Assembly: GCA_017744605.1 (NCBI GenBank) | Contig: JAGIAZ010000003.1 | Span: forward strand, 62,001 to 126,000 | Length of the DNA: 64,000 bases | Direction: 5' to 3' | Origin: Sphingobium sp. | GTDB taxonomy: Bacteria; Pseudomonadota; Alphaproteobacteria; Sphingomonadales; Sphingomonadaceae | In this document: positions 8,738 to 17,966 of the stretch, piece by piece | Numbering within the stretch: position 1 is the stretch's first letter | How the letters are laid out: each line of letters opens with the position of its first letter | The notes under the pieces: generated by a model | The model's input: the letters and a program-made list of their open reading frames with translations, nothing else | Databases searched by the model: none | What the model was told of the DNA's origin: nothing | Translations under genes and position numbers: made by a program

Positions 8738-9139
8738 ATGTTTTTCGGCAGATTTTCCCCGAAGCGGGCGTCGGCTGCATCCGAACGCGCCGAGCCGGCA
8801 CAGCCTGACCTGCGCGAGTTGGCGCGCCGCGCGGTCGCACGCGATATCATCGACTTTCACACCCTGGTCGAAGTCGCGGGCAATGGCGCATTCGACGCGC
8901 GTCTCATGGATATCTCGCCTTATGGCTGCCAGATTCGCGCCTACGGCCATGTCCTCGAACGCGGCGCGCGCGTCCGGGTGCTGCTGCCCGGCCTGGGCAA
9001 AGTGGAAGCCGAGGCGATGTGGAGCCTCAGGGGCATTTTCGGCTGCAAGTTCGTTCAGCCTGTCGATTCCGATCTCTATGCACAGCTGCTCCCGCAACTT
9101 CAGGGCGCACATCCGGACCTGAACGCCCCCTCGGCCTGA
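8738..9139 (+). CDS. PilZ-like domain protein, 133 aa
   Basis: The second of two adjacent PilZ-type proteins. LMDISPYGCQIRAYG is a clear D-x-S-x-x-G motif, followed by GARVRVLLPGLGKVEAEAMW and IFGCKFVQPVD. The N-terminal arginine motif is poor: the linker has ELARRAVARDI, and there is no clean RxxxR at the correct spacing. Nucleotide binding is therefore uncertain. It is close enough to the upstream PilZ gene for co-transcription, and convergent with recG, whose stop lies 5 bp beyond. Confidence 0.75.
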   Translation: MFFGRFSPKRASAASERAEPAQPDLRELARRAVARDIIDFHTLVEVAGNGAFDARLMDISPYGCQIRAYGHVLERGARVRVLLPGLGKVEAEAMWSLRGIFGCKFVQPVDSDLYAQLLPQLQGAHPDLNAPSA

Positions 9140-9144
9140 TCGCC

Positions 9145-11211
9145 CTACCCACTGGACAGCAATGCGATCGCCGCATCGCGTTCGAAGAGATAGAGGCAGG
9201 TCCGCGACGCCTCGCCCCGCTCCGATTTCAAACCGCCATCCCGGTCGATGAGCAGCCGCGCATCGGCATTGGCCGCGTCCGCGAGTGACTGGATCTGCTC
9301 AGGGGTCGCCAACCGATAACGCTGCTCACCGGACTGGCGCGTGCCGAGCAGTTCGCCTGCACCGCGCAACCGCAAATCCTCCTCGGCAATCCGGAAGCCG
9401 TCATTGGTCTCGCGCAGCAGCGCCAGCCGCGCGCGCGCCGTCTCGCTCAGATTGTCGCCATGCAGCAGCATGCAGAAGGAGCGCTGGTCGCCGCGCCCGA
9501 CCCGGCCGCGCAACTGGTGCAGTTGGGCAAGGCCGAAGCGTTCCGCACCCTCCACGATCATCAGCGTCGCATTGGGCACGTCGACGCCGACCTCGATCAC
9601 GGTCGTCGCCACGAGCAGCTTGAGACGCCCACTCGCGAAGGCCTCCATGACCGCGTCCTTCTCGGGCCCGGCCATGCGACCATGCACCAGCCCGACCTGA
9701 TCGGCGCCAAAGCGATTGCGCAGGATCGCGGCCCGCGCCTCCGCGGCGCGTTCGTCTCCGTCCTCGCTTTGCTCGACCAGCGGACAGACCCAATAGGCCT
9801 GGCGCCCGGATGCGATATGCCGACCCAGCCCCTCGACCATCTCCTCCATCCGCGCCTCGGCGACGACACGCGTATCGATGGGCTGACGGCCCGGCGGCAT
9901 CTCGTCGAGCCTGGAGACGTCCATGTCGCCATATTGGGTGAGCGTCAGCGTGCGCGGGATCGGCGTCGCGGTCATGACCAGCAAATGCGGTGTCTTCTCG
10001 GCCTTGTTGGTCAGCATCAGCCGCTGATGCACGCCGAAGCGATGCTGCTCGTCGATCACGGCCAGCGCCAGATTCTTGTAGGCCACCGCTTCCTGGAAGA
10101 TCGCATGCGTGCCGACCAGGATGTGAATGCTGCCGTCCGCCAGGCCCATCAAGATGCTCTCGCGGACCTTGCCCTTCTCGCGCCCGGTGAGGATCGCGAC
10201 ATTCACCGACAAGCCGCCAAGCAGGGCCTGCAAGCTCGCATGATGTTGGCGCGCGAGGATTTCGGTCGGCGCGAGAAACGCCCCCTGCCCGCCCGCTTCG
10301 ACCGCATTGAGCAGCGCCATCAGCGCGACGAGCGTCTTGCCCGAGCCGACATCGCCTTGCAGCAATCGCAGCATCGGGATCGGCTGCGCCATGTCGCCCT
10401 CAATCTCGCCGAAGGCGCGTCGCTGGGCGCCCGTGGGCGCGAAAGGCAGCGTCAGCGCGTCGCGCAGGCGCCCATCGCCCTGGACCGGCGTGCCGCGTCG
10501 GCGGCGAGTCTGCGCGCGCAGCAGCATCAGCGCCAATTGGCTCGCAAACACCTCGTCATAGGCCAGCCGCTCGCGCGCAGCTTTCGCACCCGGATCCTCA
10601 TGCGCGCTTGCCAATGCTTCGCGCCACTCGGGCCAGCCGCGCATGGACTTAAGCCCCGGCTCGATCCACTCCGGCAGGACCGGCGCCCGGCTCACGCCCT
10701 GCGCGACCAGCTCGCGCATCCGCCCGTTGGTGATACCTTCGGACAGGCCATAGATCGGTTCGCGGTCCGGGATCGCACCCGCCTCGCCCAGTTCGACGAC
10801 ATGGTCGGGGTGGACCATCTGCAGATCGTCGCCGAAGCGGTCCAGCCGGCCCGACACGAATCGCGGCTCGCCCAACGGGAAGAGCTTCCGCGGCCAGCCG
10901 CTATTCTTGCCGAAATAGACGATGCTGATCGGATCGCCCGCCTCGTCGACCGCCCGAACCCGGAACGGCGCCCGCGCGGAGCCCGAAGCACGATAGTCGT
11001 GCGCCGTCAGCACCACTCCGATCATCCGCCCGGTCTCGGCCTCCGCAAGCCGCCGCACCTTCTGCCGCTCGATCCATGCCACGGGCAGATGGAAGGCGAG
11101 ATCGACGGCGCGATCGAGGCCGAGCCGCGCCAATGGCTTGGCCAGCGCCGTGCCCACGCCTTTCAGCGCGGCGCTTTCCGTGAAGAGCGGATTGAGAATA
11201 TCGGGCCGCAT
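9145..11211 (-). CDS. recG: ATP-dependent DNA helicase RecG
   Basis: A 688-residue superfamily 2 helicase that remodels stalled forks and branched DNA. The N-terminal wedge (OB-fold) domain begins MRPDILNPLFTESAALKGVG. Walker A is GDVGSGKT, motif II is DEQH in LAVIDEQHRFGVHQRL, motif III is TATPIPRTL, and motif VI is [13 protein letters not shown]. The C-terminal TRG-like region has DDG-type FRIAEEDLRLRGAGELLGTRQSG. An upstream extension to 11328 was rejected because MRPDILNPL is the family-type N-terminus. It is divergent from sdhE, 153 bp apart. Confidence 0.97.
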   Translation of the reverse strand: MRPDILNPLFTESAALKGVGTALAKPLARLGLDRAVDLAFHLPVAWIERQKVRRLAEAETGRMIGVVLTAHDYRASGSARAPFRVRAVDEAGDPISIVYFGKNSGWPRKLFPLGEPRFVSGRLDRFGDDLQMVHPDHVVELGEAGAIPDREPIYGLSEGITNGRMRELVAQGVSRAPVLPEWIEPGLKSMRGWPEWREALASAHEDPGAKAARERLAYDEVFASQLALMLLRAQTRRRRGTPVQGDGRLRDALTLPFAPTGAQRRAFGEIEGDMAQPIPMLRLLQGDVGSGKTLVALMALLNAVEAGGQGAFLAPTEILARQHHASLQALLGGLSVNVAILTGREKGKVRESILMGLADGSIHILVGTHAIFQEAVAYKNLALAVIDEQHRFGVHQRLMLTNKAEKTPHLLVMTATPIPRTLTLTQYGDMDVSRLDEMPPGRQPIDTRVVAEARMEEMVEGLGRHIASGRQAYWVCPLVEQSEDGDERAAEARAAILRNRFGADQVGLVHGRMAGPEKDAVMEAFASGRLKLLVATTVIEVGVDVPNATLMIVEGAERFGLAQLHQLRGRVGRGDQRSFCMLLHGDNLSETARARLALLRETNDGFRIAEEDLRLRGAGELLGTRQSGEQRYRLATPEQIQSLADAANADARLLIDRDGGLKSERGEASRTCLYLFERDAAIALLSSG

Positions 11212-11364
11212 GACTATGTGCGGTCTAGAGCCTGTCTGCTTCCACGGAAATCGCCTTTTTTGTGCTCCTACGCAGGAAATGGCGGGCTCATCTGTCAGCC
11301 GACGGGCCCAATTCCGCCCGCCGGCCAATTGTCATTGCGCATGTCGCGCGGAAAGGAGCCGGAG

Positions 11365-11631
11365 ATGATCGAGGAAAGCCGCCTGCGCCGGATCCATTTC
11401 CGCGCCTGGCATCGCGGCACCAAGGAAGCCGACCTGCTGATCGGCGGCTTTTTCGACACTTATGGCCACAGCTGGACCGAAGAGCAGGCGGTGTGGTTCG
11501 AGACGCTGATCGAGGAGCAGGATGTCGACATCATGGCCTGGGCGATCGGCACTGCCACCCCGCCCACGCGTTACGAAGGCGACATGATGCAGGCCCTGCG
11601 TAAACTCGACTATATCCCGATCGCCAAGTGA
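11365..11631 (+). CDS. sdhE: Succinate dehydrogenase assembly factor SdhE (FAD assembly factor)
   Basis: An 88-residue protein of the SdhE/SDHAF2 family, which promotes covalent flavinylation of succinate dehydrogenase. The signature RIHFRAWHRGTKEADLLIGG contains the RxxRG-like site (HRGTKE), followed by FDTYGHSWTEEQAVWFE and DVDIMAWAIG. Start at ATG 11365 is supported by the strong ribosome site GGAAAGGAG just upstream. The association with recG and mfd flanks is typical of sphingomonads. Confidence 0.93.
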   Translation: MIEESRLRRIHFRAWHRGTKEADLLIGGFFDTYGHSWTEEQAVWFETLIEEQDVDIMAWAIGTATPPTRYEGDMMQALRKLDYIPIAK

Positions 11632-11656
11632 GACCCTTCATCTATCCCATACAAGC

Positions 11657-11765
11657 CTGTTCGTGCTGAGCCTGTCGAAGCACGTTTCCTTCCTTCTCCA
11701 GGAAAAGAGAACGTCCTTCGACATTCGAGCGAGCCACGCGTCTCGCTCGAACAGGACGAACGGAG
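11657..11765 (+). repeat. Dispersed composite palindromic repeat, copy A
   Basis: This gap before mfd contains a CGTGCTGAGCCTGTCGAAG segment, then a TTCGACATTCGAGCG... segment at 11717-11752, ending in CAGGACGAACGG. The same pieces occur in reverse orientation at 62180-62290. Segment 11717-11752 matches the reverse complement of 62189-62224 with only a few mismatches. No gene is seen in the gap. Confidence 0.75.
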
Positions 11766-11784
11766 TTCAAAACCGCAAACGACC

Positions 11785-14700
11785 ATGACCGACATCCAGC
11801 GCATCCTTTCGGCCAAGACGCCGCTCACCCTGTCCGGCGTGCCGGCGGGCTTCACGCCCGTGCTGCTCGCCGATCTCGCGCGTGCCGCAAAAGGCCGCGT
11901 CTGCTTCATCGCGCCGGACGCGCAGCTCATGGACGCCGTCGAGCAGAGTGTGCGCTATTTCGCGCCCGAGCTGGAGACGGTGACGATCCCCGCCTGGGAT
12001 TGCCTGCCCTATGACCGTGCCTCGCCGTCGCTCCGCGCCGCGTCCGAACGCCTTGCCGGCCTGCACGCGCTGCAGGGCACGCCCAAGGGGCCGCAACTCG
12101 TCCTCACCACGATCAACGCTGCCACGCAAAAGACGCTGACGCCGTTCCGCATCCGCCAGATGGTCGCGCGCCTCGCGCCCGGCGAGCGCATCGCCATCGA
12201 CCGCCTCGTGAGCCTGCTCCAGTCGAACGGCTATGTCCGCACCGACACCGTCCATGACGCGGGCGAATATGCCGTGCGCGGCGGCATCGTCGATCTCTTC
12301 CCGTCGGGCCATGAAAACCCGCTGCGTCTCGATTTCTTCGGCGAGGAGATCGAGACGCTGCGCCGCTTCGACGCCTCCACCCAGCGCACCACCGGCGCAG
12401 TCGACCATTTCATGCTGCTCCCCGCCTCCGAAGCCCTGCTCGACGAGGAGAGCATCAAGCGCTTCCGCGGCCGTTATCGCGAGATATTCGGCGCCACTGC
12501 GACCGGCGACCCGCTCTACCAGGCAGTCAGCGACGGGCGCCGCCTTGCCGGCATGGAGCATTGGCTGCCCTTGTTCGAGGAACGCCTCGTCCCGCTCGCC
12601 GAACATTTGCCCGAAGGCACGCTCTGGATCCGCGACGGCGGCGTCGCCGCCGCTGCCGAAGCTCGCTTCGAGGCGATCGCGGATTATCACGCCAACCGCG
12701 TGCAGGCCGCCGCGGCCTCGCCCGGCGCCTATCGGCCGCTCGCACCGGACCAGCTCTACCTCGCGAGCGAGCAGTGGGCGGAGGCGAGCGCCGACCTGCC
12801 CATTCACACGACCTCTCAGTTCCATGAACCGGAGAGTGCGACCGTCCTCGATTTCGGCGTCGACGGCGCCCGCGATTTCGCACCCGAGCGCGCGCAGAAC
12901 GTCAATGTCTATGAAGCGGTGGCCAAGCATCTCGCCCAGGCGCAGCGGCTCGGCAGGAAGCGCATCATCGCCAGCTATTCCGCCGGCGCACGCGAGCGCC
13001 TGAAGGGATTGCTGGAGGATCACGGCGTTAAAGGCCTGACGCTCGCCGCGACATGGCAGCAGGCGCAGGGCGAAGCGGCCAAGGGCGCCGTCGCGCTCGC
13101 CGTCCTTCCGCTCGATCACGGCTTTGCCACGGCCGACCTCGAACTGCTCACCGAGCAGGACATGCTCGGCGACCGGCTCGTGCGGCGTGCCAGGAAACGC
13201 AAGAGCGCCGATGCTTTCCTCGCCGAACTGGCCACGCTCACGCCCGGCGACCTCGTCGTCCATATCGAGCATGGCATCGGCCGCTATGAGGGGCTGACCA
13301 GCATCCCGGTCGGCAAGGAGCCGCACGACTGCGTGGCGCTGAGCTATGCGGGCGGCGACAAGCTCTACGTCCCGGTAGAGAATATCGACGTGCTCTCACG
13401 TTACGGCTCGGGCGAGGATGCCGTCGCGCTCGACCGTCTCGGCGGCGAGGCCTGGCAGCGCCGCAAGGCGCGGATGAAGGAACGCATCCGCGAGATTGCG
13501 GGCGAGCTGCTCGGCGTCGCCGCCCTGCGCGCCCTGCGCGAGGCGCCGGCCTATGAGCCCGACGGCGCCGGCTTCCCCGCCTTCGTCGACCGCTTCCCCT
13601 ATGAGGAAACGGAGGATCAGGATCGTGCCATTTCCGAAGTGCTCGACGATCTCGCGGCCGGCAAGCCGATGGACCGCCTCGTCTGTGGCGATGTCGGCTT
13701 CGGCAAGACCGAGGTGGCATTACGCGCCGCGTTCGTCGCCGCCATGGGCGGCGCGCAGGTGGCGCTCATCTGCCCGACCACCCTGCTCGCGCGCCAGCAT
13801 TTCCTGAATTTCGAGGAGCGCTTCCGCGGCTTCCCGCTCAAGGTCGGCCGCCTCTCGCGCCTCGTCGGCGCCAACGAAGCCAAGGCGACCAAGGAGGGCC
13901 TCGCCGACAGCATGATCGATATCGTCGTCGGCACCCATGCTCTTCTCGCCAAGGGGCTCGAATTCAAGCGCCTCGGCCTCGTCATCGTCGACGAGGAGCA
14001 GCGCTTCGGCGTCATCCACAAGGAGCGCCTCAAGCAGCTCAGGGCCGATGTCCACGTCCTGACGCTGACCGCCACGCCGATTCCGCGCACCCTGCAAATG
14101 GCCATGTCGGGCCTGCGCGAACTCAGCGTCATCCAGACCCCGCCGGTCGATCGCCTCGCGGTGCGCACCTATGTCATGCCATGGGACGACGTGGTCCTGC
14201 GCGAGGCGTTGCTGCGCGAGCATTATCGCGGCGGGCAGACCTATTTCGTCGTGCCGCGCATTTCCGACATGGCGGACATGGAGGAATTCCTGCGCGAAAA
14301 GGTGCCGGAGATCCGATTCATCTCCGCCCACGGCCAGATGTCGCCGACCGAGGTGGAAGAGCGCATGTCCGCCTTCTACGAACGCAAATATGACGTGCTG
14401 CTCTCGACCACCATCGTCGAATCCGGCCTCGATATTCCCAGCGCCAACACCATCATCATCCACCGCGCCGACCGCTTCGGCCTCGCCCAGCTATACCAGC
14501 TGCGCGGCCGCGTCGGGCGCTCCAAGACGCGTGCTTATGCCTATATGACCACGCCCGCCGACCGGGTGACCACCGAGACCGCCGACAAGCGCCTCAAGGT
14601 GCTCTCCGATCTCGACACGCTGGGCGCGGGCTTCCAGCTTGCCAGCCACGATCTCGACATTCGCGGCGCGGGCAATCTGGTGGGTGACGAACAGTCCGGC

Positions 14701-15249
14701 CACATCAAGGAAGTCGGCTTCGAGCTCTATCAGTCGATGCTGGAGGAGGCGATCCTGGAGGCCAAGGCCGGCGGCGCCGACAAGATCGTCATGAAGGAAA
14801 GCTGGTCGCCGCAGATCAATGTCGAGGCGCCGATCCTCATCCCCGACGATTACGTCCCCGACCTCGACCTCCGCATGGGTCTCTATCGGCGTATCAACGA
14901 ACTCGATGGCAAGGACATCGTCGAGGCCTTCGCCGCCGAGCTGATCGACCGCTTCGGCCCGCTGCCCGATCCCACGCAGAACCTGCTGACCCTGATCGAG
15001 GTCAAGCAGAATTGCCGCAAGGCCGGCATCGCGAGGATCGACATCGGGCCGCGCGGCGCCCTGGTCAGCTTCCACAACGACCAGTGCCCGAACCTGCCGG
15101 GTCTGCTCGCTTATGTACAGAAGCTTGGCCCGATCGCCAAGCTGCGCCCGGACAGCAAGCTCGTGATCAACCGCGTCTGGAGCGATCCCAAGGCGCGGCT
15201 CAACGGCGCGCTCAAGCTGAGCCAGGGCCTGGCCAAGTCGATCGGATAG
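11785..15249 (+). CDS. mfd: Transcription-repair coupling factor Mfd
   Basis: A 1154-residue DNA translocase that removes stalled RNA polymerase and recruits UvrA. The UvrB-homology region is at the N-terminus ([15 protein letters not shown]). The RNA polymerase interaction domain has [17 protein letters not shown] around residue 490. Walker A is [14 protein letters not shown], motif II is DEEQRFGV, motif III is [12 protein letters not shown], and motif VI is [16 protein letters not shown]. The C-terminal TRCF domain spans about 985-1090. Full length. It is followed 8 bp later by the pseudouridine synthase gene. Confidence 0.98.
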   Translation: MTDIQRILSAKTPLTLSGVPAGFTPVLLADLARAAKGRVCFIAPDAQLMDAVEQSVRYFAPELETVTIPAWDCLPYDRASPSLRAASERLAGLHALQGTPKGPQLVLTTINAATQKTLTPFRIRQMVARLAPGERIAIDRLVSLLQSNGYVRTDTVHDAGEYAVRGGIVDLFPSGHENPLRLDFFGEEIETLRRFDASTQRTTGAVDHFMLLPASEALLDEESIKRFRGRYREIFGATATGDPLYQAVSDGRRLAGMEHWLPLFEERLVPLAEHLPEGTLWIRDGGVAAAAEARFEAIADYHANRVQAAAASPGAYRPLAPDQLYLASEQWAEASADLPIHTTSQFHEPESATVLDFGVDGARDFAPERAQNVNVYEAVAKHLAQAQRLGRKRIIASYSAGARERLKGLLEDHGVKGLTLAATWQQAQGEAAKGAVALAVLPLDHGFATADLELLTEQDMLGDRLVRRARKRKSADAFLAELATLTPGDLVVHIEHGIGRYEGLTSIPVGKEPHDCVALSYAGGDKLYVPVENIDVLSRYGSGEDAVALDRLGGEAWQRRKARMKERIREIAGELLGVAALRALREAPAYEPDGAGFPAFVDRFPYEETEDQDRAISEVLDDLAAGKPMDRLVCGDVGFGKTEVALRAAFVAAMGGAQVALICPTTLLARQHFLNFEERFRGFPLKVGRLSRLVGANEAKATKEGLADSMIDIVVGTHALLAKGLEFKRLGLVIVDEEQRFGVIHKERLKQLRADVHVLTLTATPIPRTLQMAMSGLRELSVIQTPPVDRLAVRTYVMPWDDVVLREALLREHYRGGQTYFVVPRISDMADMEEFLREKVPEIRFISAHGQMSPTEVEERMSAFYERKYDVLLSTTIVESGLDIPSANTIIIHRADRFGLAQLYQLRGRVGRSKTRAYAYMTTPADRVTTETADKRLKVLSDLDTLGAGFQLASHDLDIRGAGNLVGDEQSGHIKEVGFELYQSMLEEAILEAKAGGADKIVMKESWSPQINVEAPILIPDDYVPDLDLRMGLYRRINELDGKDIVEAFAAELIDRFGPLPDPTQNLLTLIEVKQNCRKAGIARIDIGPRGALVSFHNDQCPNLPGLLAYVQKLGPIAKLRPDSKLVINRVWSDPKARLNGALKLSQGLAKSIG

Positions 15250-15257
15250 GCCAGACG

Positions 15258-15809
15258 ATGGCGCGGCTGATCCTGTTCAACAAGCCTTTCGGGGTCCTGC
15301 CGCAGTTCACCGACCGGGGCACCCCCTCGCCCCGCCCGACGCTGTCGGCCTATATCGATAGGCCGGGCGTCTATCCCGCCGGGCGGCTCGACATGGACAG
15401 CGAAGGCCTGCTCCTGCTGACCGATGACGGCCGCCAGCAGGCGCGGATCGCCGACCCCAGGTTCAAGATGCCCAAGACCTATCTCGTCCAGATCGAAGGT
15501 GAGCCCGATCAAGCCGCGCTCGATGCGCTCGGCCGCGGGGTCCGCCTCAAGGATGGCCCCACCCTGCCCGCGCTGGCCGAGCGCATCGACGACCCCGCGC
15601 TCTGGCCGCGCGACCCGCCCGTTCGCTTCCGCAAGACCGTCCCCGATTGCTGGATCCGCCTCACCATCCGCGAAGGCCGCAATCGCCAGGTCCGCCGCAT
15701 GACGGCCGCGGTCGGGCATCCCACGCTGAGGCTAGTGCGCTGGTCGATTGGGGACTGGACGGTGGAGGGGCTGGCACCGGGGGAATGGCGCGAGGTCGAG
15801 GTCGGCTGA
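15258..15809 (+). CDS. Pseudouridine synthase, RsuA family (RluE-like)
   Basis: A 183-residue RsuA/RluE-type pseudouridine synthase without an S4 domain. The start [15 protein letters not shown] is the conserved N-terminal motif. The catalytic Asp lies in [16 protein letters not shown] (GRLD motif). [25 protein letters not shown] is the C-terminal motif. By size and lack of S4 it is most like RluE, which modifies 23S rRNA; the exact target is inferred. The ATG is 8 bp after the mfd stop, so it is probably co-transcribed. Confidence 0.88.
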   Translation: MARLILFNKPFGVLPQFTDRGTPSPRPTLSAYIDRPGVYPAGRLDMDSEGLLLLTDDGRQQARIADPRFKMPKTYLVQIEGEPDQAALDALGRGVRLKDGPTLPALAERIDDPALWPRDPPVRFRKTVPDCWIRLTIREGRNRQVRRMTAAVGHPTLRLVRWSIGDWTVEGLAPGEWREVEVG

Positions 15810-15816
15810 TCGCGCG

Positions 15817-16272
15817 CTAAGCCCTGCCGCGCTTGTTGCGCGCAATGATGTCAGGATCATAGAAGCCGACGCTCTTCTTCCTGTTGCGCAACGAGACGAT
15901 GAGGATGCCAACGGCCACCGGCATCAAGAGCATCTGCAGATTCTGAAACAGCCCGCCGCCCGGGAGGAAGCTGATCCACCACAAGACCGCGCCGACCGCG
16001 AGGCCGCACAGGAAGCCCACTTCCATGCGCCAGGGCTTGGGTCGGGCCGGGTCGGTGAACGCCTCGACATCATTCAGCAGCGCCTTGAGGGTTTCCGCAC
16101 CGTCCGCGGTGAGCGGCAGTTCTACTGTCACGGCGCGGCGCCGGATCTCGTCGAGCGCGGAGTTGCGGAGCGGACGGGACATGAAGTCCCAATCCCACTT
16201 ATCCGTGGAACCACTCAGCAGCGCGCCGATCGTATCGAACACATATTGCCGCTCGTCCCTCATGGGGATCAT
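15817..16272 (-). CDS. Hypothetical membrane protein with two TM segments
   Basis: About 151 residues. A soluble N-terminal part (QYVFDTIGALLSGSTDKWDW and LPLTADGAETLKALLNDVEAF) is followed by two hydrophobic segments (about residues 84-102 and 108-127), then a basic tail ending NKRGRA. I do not recognise a family. The start is uncertain between ATG 16272 and ATG 16263; a further upstream ATG at 16332 adds only repeat-derived, low-quality sequence. It is convergent with the pseudouridine synthase gene. Confidence 0.6.
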   Translation of the reverse strand: MIPMRDERQYVFDTIGALLSGSTDKWDWDFMSRPLRNSALDEIRRRAVTVELPLTADGAETLKALLNDVEAFTDPARPKPWRMEVGFLCGLAVGAVLWWISFLPGGGLFQNLQMLLMPVAVGILIVSLRNRKKSVGFYDPDIIARNKRGRA

Positions 16273-16387
16273 GAATGCCCGAGCGGGGCGTTGCGGGCAA
16301 GGCGGCACCGAGGCACCCCGTTGCCCCTTCACGCCGTCACGCCGTCACCCCTGACTTGATCGGCGATGCTACCATTAAGACAAGGAA

Positions 16388-16500
16388 TAGGCTGTTCCCC
16401 GACGCAGGCCGGGATCCAGACTGGACGGAGACGCGCGTGCAATGGCGGGCATTCGACGCTTCGCGTCAAGACTGGACCCCGGCCTGCGCCGGGGAATAGC
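16388..16500 (+). repeat. Dispersed intergenic repeat (GACGCTTCGCGTC-core), copy 1
   Basis: Composite repeat between the membrane-protein gene and the cupin gene. It has a CCCCGACGCAGGCCGGGATC half near 16398, then TTCGACGCTTCGCGTC followed by ACTGGACCCCGG and a CCCCGGCctgcGCCGGGG hairpin near 16477. The same pieces recur at 17750-17852, and the terminal hairpin recurs at 44863-44880. No gene is seen in 16333-16555. Confidence 0.7.
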
Positions 16501-16555
16501 GATCTGCTCGAACGGGATAATCGCTGACTGGATCCGGGGTGACGCGTCGTAAAGC

Positions 16556-17707
16556 TCAGTCCTCGAACGCGATGCTCCCTTGGCTTAGCAATGTCCCGAT
16601 CAATGCGAGCGCTGCATCCGATCCTGAAAGTCGCGGAGCAATCTCGACCCGATCTCCGGCGCAGAGCCGCTCGGCAAACGCCGCCGTCTCGCCCCTGCAC
16701 TCGAAGCATTCCCCATCGACGAACAGCAGCACGTCACTCCCACCCTGCCGCACGAAGGAGAAGCGGCTCGCGGGGTTGCGCACGAGCGCCACGCCGTCAG
16801 CGAGCATCCCGCGCAACGCCCCGACCTCAATCGCTTCTTCCGGCGCCCAATCCACCTCGGGATATTTGGGCGTGCTCACATAACCGCCGAACCAGCGCAC
16901 GAAGGCATCGCGATCGCCGAGCGTTTCGGTGACCATCGCATGCAGCCGATCGAGCGCTTCCGCCGGGATTTCTCCCGGATTGTCCAGCCGCCGCAGGTCG
17001 GGATCGGCATAGCGGTCATCATCGGCCAGTCGCCCGAGCGCATCGTCGACATAATGCGCGATCAGCTCGCTGCGCGCGGGGGCGCGGAAGCCGACCGAAT
17101 AGGTCATGCAATCGTCGCTGGCGCCGATGCCGTTATGGGCGAGGCCCGGCGGCACATAGAGAATGTCGCCCGGCTCCAACACCCATTCGTCCGTCGCCTT
17201 GAAGTTCGCGAGCAGGCGCAGGTCGTCATGCGGCAGAAGCTCGCTTGCGCCATCGCACATCGCGCCGATCTGCCAGCGGCGTTTGCCCAGGCCCTGGACG
17301 AGGAACACGTCATATTGATCGAAATGCGGCCCGACACCGCCGCCCTCGGTCGCATAGCTGACCATCACGTCGTCGATGCGCCAGTCGGGCACGAAGCGGA
17401 ACGGCGCGATGAGCGCGGCAACCTCCGGCACATGATGGTCGACCGCATTGACCAGCAACGTCCACGGCCGCTTGCCGAGCTTGCCGAACCGCGCCTGCGG
17501 AATCGGCCCGGCCTCGACCTTCAGCGCCTCCGGCCCGACGCCCGTCGCCACGATCAGACGGGATTCGACATCTTCTTCGCAGGCAAGCCCTGCAAGTTCA
17601 TCGGGCTCCAGCGGGTTGGCCCAGCGCGTCCAGGCATTGCGGATCAGCCGCGGCTTCTTCTGCCAATGGTCGCGCAGGAAGCCGTCGATGTCGAAATTGA
17701 GCTGCAT
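16556..17707 (-). CDS. Cupin-4/JmjC-type 2-oxoglutarate oxygenase (RoxA/YcfD-like ribosomal oxygenase)
   Basis: A 383-residue Fe(II)/2-oxoglutarate oxygenase. The iron triad is visible as H128-x-D130 in PHFDQYDVFLVQG and H191 in VPPGLAHNGIG. SYATEGGGVG precedes the triad, as in YcfD/RoxA, and a winged-helix-type C-terminal region follows. Characterised relatives hydroxylate an arginine of ribosomal protein uL16. Start chosen at MQLNFDIDGFLRDHWQKKP, the family N-terminus; the upstream open frame is repeat-derived sequence. Confidence 0.9.
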   Translation of the reverse strand: MQLNFDIDGFLRDHWQKKPRLIRNAWTRWANPLEPDELAGLACEEDVESRLIVATGVGPEALKVEAGPIPQARFGKLGKRPWTLLVNAVDHHVPEVAALIAPFRFVPDWRIDDVMVSYATEGGGVGPHFDQYDVFLVQGLGKRRWQIGAMCDGASELLPHDDLRLLANFKATDEWVLEPGDILYVPPGLAHNGIGASDDCMTYSVGFRAPARSELIAHYVDDALGRLADDDRYADPDLRRLDNPGEIPAEALDRLHAMVTETLGDRDAFVRWFGGYVSTPKYPEVDWAPEEAIEVGALRGMLADGVALVRNPASRFSFVRQGGSDVLLFVDGECFECRGETAAFAERLCAGDRVEIAPRLSGSDAALALIGTLLSQGSIAFED

Positions 17708-17749
17708 GGCGCTCGCTCTGCGCCGCCCGCCGATGCCGCGCAATCGCAA

Positions 17750-17852
17750 AGTCGAGGGTCCACGGCGCAGGCCGGGGTCCAAAGTGGAGCGGCACCGCAT
17801 GTTCGACGCTTCGCGTCGAAACTGGACCCCGGCGCAGGCTGGGGGTCCAGTC
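17750..17852 (+). repeat. Dispersed intergenic repeat (GACGCTTCGCGTC-core), copy 2
   Basis: Between the cupin gene and recQ. TTCGACGCTTCGCGTC at 17802 is followed by GAAACTGGACCCCGGCGCAG, with an oppositely oriented CAGGCCGGGGTCCA half near 17768. It is homologous to the repeat at 16388-16500, so the cupin gene is bracketed by two copies. The rest of 17708-17966 holds no recognisable gene. Confidence 0.7.
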
Positions 17853-17966
17853 TATCCCTGTTTGAACGACGCAAGCACCGGTCAGGTCCGTGGCGACGGC
17901 GATAGTTTGTCGGATCGCCGACGGATCGCGCTTCCCCTCATCGGCCTCGCCCCCTAAGGCCAGCCG

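Noticed and set aside
9460-11364. Long open frame on the plus strand opposite recG, continuous with the sdhE frame
   Set aside because: It mirrors recG codons, has Arg/His/Gln-rich composition and no family features. Only the sdhE part from 11365 is real.
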